From positions 1 through 11,465 of the forward strand of contig JASHQP010000788.1 of the NCBI GenBank assembly GCA_030039095.1: 11,465 nucleotides of DNA. Direction: 5' to 3'. A program made the translations under genes and the position numbers. How positions within the stretch are numbered: the stretch's first letter is position 1; each line of letters opens with the position of its first letter. Below the pieces are notes generated by a model. The model saw only the letters and a program-made list of their open reading frames with translations, was not told the DNA's origin and did no database searches. This stretch comes from Streptosporangiaceae bacterium. Its GTDB lineage: Bacteria; Actinomycetota; Actinomycetes; Streptosporangiales; Streptosporangiaceae. Positions 6,786-11,465 of the stretch are shown here, one piece after another.

Positions 6786-7616
6786 ATGGACAGCCGGCAG
6801 GCATACGAAACGATCAAGATCGAGAAGGATGACGACGGCATCACCTGGCTCTACCTGAACCGGCCGGAGAAGCGGAACGCGATGAACCCGCCGCTTCATG
6901 AAGAGATGGTGCAGGCGCTCGACCAGCTCGGGCGCGACGACGAAACGCGAGCCCTGGTCCTGACCGGCGCCGGGGAGGCGTTCTCCGCCGGCATGGATAT
7001 CAGGGAGTTCTTCCGCGCGCTCGAGGACAAGCCCCAGGAGTTCGAGCGGGTCGAAGAGCTGTCGCAGCGGTGGCGGTGGCGGCAGCTGTCCACGTTCCCC
7101 AAGCCGACGATAGCGATGGTCAACGGATGGTGCTGCGGCGGCGCGTTCACGCCGGTCATCTGCTGTGACTTCGCGCTCGCGGCCGAGGAGGCGCAGTTCT
7201 CACTGTCCGAGATCAACTGGGGCATCTTCCCCGGCGGCCTGGTCTCGAAGATGCTCACCGAGACCCTCGGCTGGCGCGACGCGATGTACTACAGCCTCAC
7301 CGGCGAGGCCTTCGGCGGGCGCAAGGCGGCGGAGATCCGCCTGGTCAACTACGCCGTGCCGCTGGCGTCTCTCAGGGAAGAGACGATGCGGCTGGCGCAC
7401 GTCCTGATAGAGAAGAACCCGGCCGCCTACCGCGCCACCAAGGAGGCCTTGCGTGCCGTGCGCACGATGGACATTCAGCAGTCTCTCGACTATCTCTCGG
7501 CGAAATCCGCGCAGCTGAAGGTCGCCGATACCGATGACGGGAAGTCGAAGGGCATGTCGGAGTTCCTCGACGCCAAACGGTTCCGTCCCGGACTGGCCGC
7601 CTATCCGAAAAACTGA
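6786..7616 (+). CDS. hydroxycinnamoyl-CoA hydratase-lyase (HCHL/Ech)-like crotonase
   Basis: A 276-residue crotonase-fold protein that aligns end to end, almost without gaps, with Pseudomonas fluorescens HCHL and Amycolatopsis Ech as I remember them. Shared blocks: NRPEKRNAM, LVLTGAGEAFSAGMD, KPTIAMVNGW, LSEINWGI, LVSK, and the diagnostic C-terminus KGMSEFLDAKRFRPGLAAY. These enzymes hydrate an aryl-propenoyl-CoA and cleave the product to an aryl aldehyde plus acetyl-CoA. Oxyanion-hole positions M70 and G119 and the catalytic acid E142 (E143 in HCHL) are kept. Three active-site positions differ from HCHL: F75 for Tyr75, T122 for Ser123 (also Thr in Amycolatopsis Ech), and S238 for Tyr239; F149 also replaces a Pro in the NWGIPPG block. 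Tyr75 and Tyr239 contact the phenolic oxygen in HCHL, so the substrate may differ. AAGGGG lies eight bases before the ATG. It is last gene of the operon, 39 bp after the ALDH. Subfamily assignment is strong; substrate is open. Confidence 0.9.
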   Translation: MDSRQAYETIKIEKDDDGITWLYLNRPEKRNAMNPPLHEEMVQALDQLGRDDETRALVLTGAGEAFSAGMDIREFFRALEDKPQEFERVEELSQRWRWRQLSTFPKPTIAMVNGWCCGGAFTPVICCDFALAAEEAQFSLSEINWGIFPGGLVSKMLTETLGWRDAMYYSLTGEAFGGRKAAEIRLVNYAVPLASLREETMRLAHVLIEKNPAAYRATKEALRAVRTMDIQQSLDYLSAKSAQLKVADTDDGKSKGMSEFLDAKRFRPGLAAYPKN

Positions 7617-7635
7617 CGTCCGGGCCGCCTCGTAC

Positions 7636-7764
7636 GTGAGCAGCAGCGCCCGGGCCGAGTTGCCGCCGAAGGTGACGCCTCGGGTAGCTGTGATCGGCGC
7701 GGGCGCCGTCGGGGCGCTCCGGGCCGCCAGGCGTCGGCTAGCGGGAGCCCAGCCGCCAGGTTGA
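7636..7764 (+). pseudogene. possible remnant of a Rossmann-fold oxidoreductase N-terminus
   Basis: In the convergent gap after the HCHL-like gene, a short plus-strand frame from GTG 7636 encodes PRVAVIGAGAVGALRA, a textbook beta-alpha-beta dinucleotide-binding start (GAGAVG) as in FAD oxidoreductases or ketopantoate reductases. After about a dozen more Arg/Ala-rich residues it stops at 7764, inside the end of the ABC ATPase gene on the other strand. This is either a decayed or truncated gene start or a coincidence of GC-rich sequence. There is no good ribosome-binding site and nothing of the rest of such a protein. Confidence 0.25.
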
Positions 7765-8919
7765 CTCCAGCGCCTCCCCGTCGCCGGCCGAGACGCTGGC
7801 CAGCGGCGGCTCACCGTCGTCGGCGACCTCGCCGCCGCCGGCCAGCACCCGCATCGCGTCCGGGGCGAGGTACGTGTGCACCGGGGTGCCCTGGGACAGC
7901 TGAGCGAGCTGACCCTGGTCGCCGTCGTTTTGCAGCAGCGCCTGCAGTTCCACCCCGGGTGCGAGCCGGAGAAACACCTGCGTGGACGACCCCAGGTAGA
8001 CCAGCCGCTCGACCATGGCGGGAATCCGGTTCGGCCCGTCGCTGCCGAACTCCTCGACCCGCACCCGCTCCGGCCTGATCACCGCGTGCGACCGGTCCGG
8101 CGCCGAGTCGCCGCCATGGTCGACCTGCAGCACGGACTCGCCCAGCTTGACGCTGCAGCACGCGCCCGGGCCGCGCGAGACGATATCCACCGCCATCAGG
8201 TTGGACACGCCGAGGAAGTCCGCCACGTACGCGTCGGCCGGCTCCTCGTAGACCTCGTGCGGGCCGCCGATCTGGACGATCTTGCCGTCGCGCATGACCG
8301 CCAGCCGGTCCGACATCGTCAGCGCTTCCTCCTGGTCGTGCGTCACGTACAGGAACGTGATGCCGACCTGCTCCTGCAGCGCCTTCAGCTCGACCTTGAG
8401 CGAACGGCGCAGCTTGGCGTCGAGCGCGCCGAGTGGCTCGTCGAGCAGCAGCACCGAGGGCTTGAGCACCAGCGCCCGGGCCAGGGCCACCCGCTGCTGC
8501 TGGCCGCCGGACAGCTGGCCGGGCCTGCGCTTGGCGAACGTGCCGAGCTTGACCAGGTCGATGGCCTCGTTGACCCGCGCGGTGATCTCGCTCTTGTCGA
8601 TGCGGCGGTTCCTCAGCCCGAATGCGACGTTGTCGAACACGGAAAGGAACGGGAACAGCGCGTAGCTCTGGAACACCGTGTTCACGTTGCGCTTGTGCGG
8701 CGCCACGGCGGACACGTCGACGTCGTCGAGCAGGATCCGGCCGACGGTCGGCTGCTCGAAGCCGGCGATCAGCCGCAGGGTGGTCGTCTTGCCGCAACCC
8801 GACGGGCCCAGCAGCGAGAAGAACTCGCCACTGGAGATCGTCAGGTCGATCGCATCGACGGCGGCGATCTCCGCGAACTGCTTGGTGAGCGAGATCAGCT
8901 CTATCCGGCCTCCGGCCAT
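7738..8919 (-). CDS. PotA-like ABC transporter ATP-binding protein
   Basis: A 393-residue ATPase of the spermidine/putrescine/iron (PotA/FbpC-like) importer class, which powers a membrane permease from the cytoplasmic face. Visible motifs are Walker A GPSGCGKTT (38-46), Q-loop Q84 (NTVFQSYALFP), signature LSGGQQQ (136-142), Walker B VLLLDEP (156-162), D-loop GALD and switch H194 (VTHDQEEA). A C-terminal TOBE-like regulatory region follows (about 270-360, including AVIRPERVRV). All ATPase residues are intact. The ATG at 8919 starts 4 bp after the TetR stop, and AGG of the TetR end supplies the ribosome site, so the two are co-transcribed and probably coupled. A start further upstream would overlap the TetR gene and is not needed. 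No permease or substrate-binding protein lies in the window, because the next gene downstream is convergent. It may serve transporter parts encoded elsewhere. The last 30 or so residues are acidic and not conserved-looking. Substrate unknown. Confidence 0.94.
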   Translation of the reverse strand: MAGGRIELISLTKQFAEIAAVDAIDLTISSGEFFSLLGPSGCGKTTTLRLIAGFEQPTVGRILLDDVDVSAVAPHKRNVNTVFQSYALFPFLSVFDNVAFGLRNRRIDKSEITARVNEAIDLVKLGTFAKRRPGQLSGGQQQRVALARALVLKPSVLLLDEPLGALDAKLRRSLKVELKALQEQVGITFLYVTHDQEEALTMSDRLAVMRDGKIVQIGGPHEVYEEPADAYVADFLGVSNLMAVDIVSRGPGACCSVKLGESVLQVDHGGDSAPDRSHAVIRPERVRVEEFGSDGPNRIPAMVERLVYLGSSTQVFLRLAPGVELQALLQNDGDQGQLAQLSQGTPVHTYLAPDAMRVLAGGGEVADDGEPPLASVSAGDGEALESTWRLGSR

Positions 8920-8923
8920 CGGG

Positions 8924-9640
8924 TTACCTGCCCTTCTGAAGAGCTCCATTCGGCTGACCAGCCTGGTGTCCCCCGTCACGCCCGCGCTGGCTGCCCTTCC
9001 ACTCAAAGCCCAGTTGCCCAGCGATGAAATGCATGCAGAGCTCGAACGCCCGCCCGGGGCCAACCACCGGATCGGTGAGCGCGATCTGGATCGCGAGGCC
9101 GTCCATCAGCGAGCAGAGCAGGACCGCGAAGTCGTCCGGATCCACCGTCCGGAACTCTCCCGCCTGCTGGCCGTCCCGGACCACCGAGCCGACCATGGCC
9201 CGCCAGCGCTCGTCGTCCTTGCGCCGCAGCACGGCCACCTCGGGATTGCGCGCGGCCAGCGTCCAGAAGTCCAGCCAGAGCGTCCACGAGCTGTGCGGGT
9301 CCGCGTCGGCCTCGGGCAGGCAGCTCATGGCCACGATCTCCTCGATCCGCGCCGCCGCGGTGGGCAGCTCGGACATCCGGCGCTGACCTTCGCCGTACCA
9401 GCGATTGTCCAGGTACTTGATCGACTCGGTGAGCAGCTGATCCTTGGTCTTGAAGTAGTAGATCACCAGGGCCGGGCTGATCCCGATCCGCTCGGCAACG
9501 TCGGCGATCCTGGTGTCGGCATAGCCGCGATCGGCGATGACCTCGAGCGCGGCCCGCAGCATCTGCTCGCGGCGGCTATCGGCGGCGCCCAGCACAGTCG
9601 CTGCCTGGGCCGTATCCGTCATCGCGACATCCCTCGACAT
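8924..9640 (-). CDS. TetR/AcrR-family transcriptional regulator
   Basis: A 238-residue one-component regulator. The N-terminal DNA-binding domain (about 22-70) has the TetR helix-turn-helix TRIADVAERIGISPALVIYYF (43-63), followed by the usual KTKDQLL. The C-terminal half (about 80-220) is helical, and the layout (LWLDFWTLAARNPEVA, then a CSLMDGLAIQIAL helix) resembles BetI-type TetR_C_6 ligand-binding domains. The tail after residue 215 is Gly/Gln-rich and probably disordered. The start is uncertain: ATG at 9640 follows GAGGCGGG closely, while ATG at 9622 has GAGGG at better spacing. It is divergent from the PYROXD2-like gene with a perfect 16-bp palindrome between them, so it most likely represses itself, the ABC ATPase and perhaps the flavoprotein in response to a small ligand. 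Confidence 0.93.
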   Translation of the reverse strand: MSRDVAMTDTAQAATVLGAADSRREQMLRAALEVIADRGYADTRIADVAERIGISPALVIYYFKTKDQLLTESIKYLDNRWYGEGQRRMSELPTAAARIEEIVAMSCLPEADADPHSSWTLWLDFWTLAARNPEVAVLRRKDDERWRAMVGSVVRDGQQAGEFRTVDPDDFAVLLCSLMDGLAIQIALTDPVVGPGRAFELCMHFIAGQLGFEWKGSQRGRDGGHQAGQPNGALQKGR

Positions 9641-9662
9641 CCCGCCTCATTCATTTGACCTC

Positions 9663-9691
9663 TTGTGGACACGTTATCAGGTTTCTAGACT
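9663..9691 (+). promoter_or_regulatory. weak candidate promoter for the PYROXD2-like gene
   Basis: TTGTGG (9663-9668) and TAGACT (9686-9691) are separated by 17 bp. The -10 fits the loose actinobacterial TANNNT pattern and the -35 keeps only the TTG half. The -10 overlaps the start of the TetR-type palindrome, which would allow repression. A clean minus-strand promoter for the TetR gene was not found, although TTGACT at 9705-9700 on that strand lies at the end of the palindrome. Confidence 0.3.
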
Positions 9692-9703
9692 GAACATTCA
9701 GTC
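9688..9703. promoter_or_regulatory. TetR-type operator palindrome
   Basis: GACTGAACATTCAGTC is a perfect inverted repeat with 7-bp arms (GACTGAA/TTCAGTC) and a 2-bp centre. TGAA-N2-TTCA palindromes of this size are typical TetR-family operators. It lies 48 bp upstream of the TetR start and 66 bp upstream of the flavoprotein start, in the only AT-rich part of this region. A partial extra arm, TGAATG at 9712-9717, pairs with CATTCA at 9695-9700. Confidence 0.65.
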
Positions 9704-9768
9704 AAAGATATTGAATGCGGCCAGGACCCCGCCTGGCCGCAGCGGACGGACACGCGGAAGGCGGACCC

Positions 9769-11415
9769 ATGGCCGCAACATACGACGCCATTGTCGTTGG
9801 CGGAGGACACAACGGTCTCGTCGCCGCCGCATACCTGGCCCGATCCGGCGCCAGGACGGTCGTGCTGGAGGGCAGGCACAAGACCGGCGGCGCGGCGACC
9901 ACGGAGGCGCCATGGCCGGACGCGCCTGAGTTCAGCGTCACCCGGCTCTCGTACGTGATGAGCCTGATGCCGCCGACGATCATCAACGAGCTCGACCTCC
10001 CCCGCCATGGGTACAGGATTTACCCGATGGGCCCGTATTACCAGGCATTCCCCGAGGGTGGGTCGATCAAGTTGTACGCGGACGACGCCAAGCGCAACCA
10101 CGAGGAGGTGTCCAAGTGGTCCAAGAAGGACGCGGACGCCATGCCGAAGTGGGACGCCTGGCTGGAGGGGCTCGCCGAGGTGCTCGGCCCGCTGCTGCTG
10201 ACCGTCCCGCCGGCGATCGGGTCGCGCAAGCCGCGTGACCTCGCCGACACCCTGCGGCTGGCCTGGCGGCACCGCGGCCTCGACGTGCGCACGATCGCGG
10301 ACGTGACCAGGCTGATGACGATGAGCATCGCCGACCTGCTCGACGACTGGTTCGAATCGTCGCAGGTCAAGGGGGCCCTCGCGGTCAACGGCGTGATCGG
10401 CACCTGGGCCGGGCCGTACGAGCCGGGCACGGCGTACGTGATGGCGCACCACTCGATCGGCGACGTCGGCGACGGGCACCTGGGCAACTGGGGGTTCCAG
10501 GAGGGCGGCATGGGCGCCGTCTCGGCGGCGATCGAGCGCGCGGCCCGCAGCCACGGCGCCGAGATCCGCACCGGCGCGCGGGTGGCCCGCGTTCTGGTCG
10601 ACGGCGGCCGGGCCACCGGCGTGGTGCTGGACAACGGCGACGAGATCCGCGCCAACGTCGTCGTGTCCACGCTGCACCCCAAGACCGCGTTCCTCGAGCA
10701 CGTCGGCAAGGAGAACCTCCCGGAGGACTTCACCGGCGACATCGAGCACTGGAAGTCGCGCAGCGGCGTCGTGAAGATCAACCTGGCGCTGGCGGAACTG
10801 CCGGACTTCACCGCGGATCCCGGCTCCAACCTGCAGGAGCACCACACGGGCTCGGTGGAGATGGCGCCGACCATGGAGTTCATCGAGCGCGCGTTCCAGG
10901 ACGCGCGCGAGGGCCGCCCGGCGGCGGCCCCGTTCAGCGACGGCGTGATCCCCACGGCGTTCGACAAGACGCTCTGCCCCGAGGGCAACCACATCATGTC
11001 CCTGTTCACCCAGTGGGTTCCGGATGACTGGAACGAAGAGCCGCACACCGCCGAGCTCGAGGCGTACGCGGACCGGATGATCGACCTCTACAACGAGCTC
11101 GCGCCGAACTTCAAGGCGTCGATCCTGCACCGCGACATCGTCGGACCCTACGAGATGGAGCACGAGTACGGCCTGATCGGCGGGAACATCTTCCACGGCG
11201 AGCTGTCCCTCGAGCAGCTCTTCCACATGCGCCCGGCGCCCGGTTACGCGGACTACCGGACCCCGGTGCCCGGCCTGTACTACGGCAGCTCGGCAACGCA
11301 CGCCGGCGGCGGCGTGTGCGGCATCCCCGGCTGGCAGGCGGCCAAGGCAGCGATCGCGGACAAGAAGGCGGCGCGGCGGACCGGTCAGGTCCGCAGGATC
11401 ATCCGGCGGTCATGA
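9769..11415 (+). CDS. PYROXD2-like FAD-dependent oxidoreductase (phytoene desaturase superfamily)
   Basis: A 548-residue flavoprotein of the COG1233 (CrtI-like) superfamily, most like PYROXD2-type members. The N-terminal FAD site is VVGGGHNGLVAAAYL (G11, G13, G16) with E34 and the following HKTGGAATTE. The middle carries WFES, VIGTWAGPYEPGTAYVM, WGFQEGGMGAVS and the SGVVKINLALAELP block. The C-terminal FAD-closing motif is GLYYGSSATHAGGGVCGIPG (about 502-521). The lineup with human PYROXD2, as remembered, runs the full length, including the FTQW and GGNIFH blocks. Function in bacteria is largely uncharacterised: a hydride or desaturation reaction on a lipophilic substrate is the family expectation, and carotenoid synthesis is not indicated because no crt genes are present. 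The ATG at 9769 has GGAAGG at good spacing; an ATG at 9715 would add 18 unconserved residues. It overlaps the next gene by ATGA. The C-terminal tail is Arg-rich. Confidence 0.92.
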   Translation: MAATYDAIVVGGGHNGLVAAAYLARSGARTVVLEGRHKTGGAATTEAPWPDAPEFSVTRLSYVMSLMPPTIINELDLPRHGYRIYPMGPYYQAFPEGGSIKLYADDAKRNHEEVSKWSKKDADAMPKWDAWLEGLAEVLGPLLLTVPPAIGSRKPRDLADTLRLAWRHRGLDVRTIADVTRLMTMSIADLLDDWFESSQVKGALAVNGVIGTWAGPYEPGTAYVMAHHSIGDVGDGHLGNWGFQEGGMGAVSAAIERAARSHGAEIRTGARVARVLVDGGRATGVVLDNGDEIRANVVVSTLHPKTAFLEHVGKENLPEDFTGDIEHWKSRSGVVKINLALAELPDFTADPGSNLQEHHTGSVEMAPTMEFIERAFQDAREGRPAAAPFSDGVIPTAFDKTLCPEGNHIMSLFTQWVPDDWNEEPHTAELEAYADRMIDLYNELAPNFKASILHRDIVGPYEMEHEYGLIGGNIFHGELSLEQLFHMRPAPGYADYRTPVPGLYYGSSATHAGGGVCGIPGWQAAKAAIADKKAARRTGQVRRIIRRS

Positions 11416-11465
11416 CCATCCGACACAGCCCGGAACGCGACGCCACGGCCGGCCAGGCGGACACG
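11412..11465 (+). CDS. start of a gene translationally coupled to the flavoprotein (partial)
   Basis: The stop of the flavoprotein overlaps a new start as ATGA (11412-11415), the standard arrangement of coupled genes. The frame stays open for 18 codons to the window edge (MTIRHSPERDATAGQADT). The visible residues look like a disordered N-terminus and give no family. An AGGA at about 11394-11397 and GGCGG nearer the start are the only ribosome-site candidates. Confidence 0.5.
   Translation, partial: MTIRHSPERDATAGQADT

Noticed and set aside
5262..6899. Minus-strand open frame opposite the aldehyde dehydrogenase
   Set aside because: No motifs and it spans the boundaries of real genes; it mirrors the ALDH codon pattern.
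6786..7616. Naming the crotonase simply as feruloyl-CoA hydratase/lyase (vanillin-forming)
   Set aside because: Overall similarity supports the subfamily, but the two tyrosines that recognise the phenol are replaced, so the vanillin-forming reaction should not be assumed.
7617..7737. Bidirectional terminator expected between the convergent HCHL-like and ABC genes
   Set aside because: Only short GC-rich inverted repeats such as CGGCG/CGCCG are visible, with no T-run; none can be told from chance in this base composition.
9685..11301. Minus-strand open frame opposite the PYROXD2-like gene
   Set aside because: Arg/Val/Asp/His-rich shadow translation. The plus-strand gene has both FAD motifs and a ribosome site.
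9769..11415. Reading the flavoprotein as a carotenoid phytoene desaturase (crtI)
   Set aside because: It shares the superfamily fold, but the full-length resemblance is to PYROXD2-type proteins and there are no phytoene synthase or other crt genes nearby.
1..11465. Insertion sequences, CRISPR arrays, tRNA genes, phage or defence genes
   Set aside because: No transposase or integrase motifs, no spaced repeat arrays, no tRNA-like cloverleaf and no defence-family proteins were seen on either strand.

Overview
The window looks like chromosomal DNA from a high-GC Gram-positive (actinobacterial) genome. Base composition is strongly GC, third codon positions are almost all G or C, GTG starts occur, and the protein families (ADP-forming acyl-CoA ligase, PF04909-type amidohydrolase with a Rieske partner, PotA-like ATPase, PYROXD2-like flavoprotein) are common in soil actinomycetes that break down aromatic and other carboxylic compounds. 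No mobile element, CRISPR array, rRNA or tRNA was seen.

Layout. (1) Positions 1-1751, minus strand: an amidohydrolase-superfamily protein, then a small Rieske [2Fe-2S] protein, then a possible third gene running off the left edge. (2) Positions 1752-1910: a divergent promoter region. It holds one good sigma70-type promoter on each strand and two copies of an imperfect 20-bp sequence in opposite orientation, one on each promoter. (3) Positions 1911-7616, plus strand: a four-gene operon-like run of a MetE-like zinc methyltransferase, a fused ADP-forming acyl-CoA synthetase, an aldehyde dehydrogenase, and a close relative of hydroxycinnamoyl-CoA hydratase-lyase (HCHL/Ech). (4) Positions 7617-7737: a short convergent gap with a possible Rossmann-domain remnant. 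(5) Positions 7738-9640, minus strand: a TetR regulator followed 4 bp later by a PotA-like ABC ATPase with no permease or binding protein in view. (6) Positions 9641-9768: the TetR/flavoprotein divergent region, with a 16-bp perfect palindrome as candidate operator. (7) Positions 9769-11465, plus strand: a PYROXD2-type FAD oxidoreductase and the first codons of a gene coupled to it by an ATGA overlap.

How the genes may work together. CoA ligase + aldehyde dehydrogenase + HCHL is the gene set of the CoA-dependent, non-beta-oxidative route that shortens ferulate-type side chains: acid to acyl-CoA, hydration and retro-aldol cleavage to an aldehyde plus acetyl-CoA, then aldehyde to acid. The HCHL homologue keeps the catalytic Glu but has Phe and Ser where characterised enzymes have the two tyrosines that hold the substrate's phenolic oxygen. 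The pathway may therefore use a related but non-phenolic or otherwise altered substrate. A MetE-like protein with a full zinc tetrad heads the operon, which could mean methyl-group (O-demethylation) chemistry. The divergent amidohydrolase has lost several residues normally used as metal ligands. Together this looks like a variant aryl-side-chain catabolic locus whose substrate is not obvious from sequence. That reading is inference.
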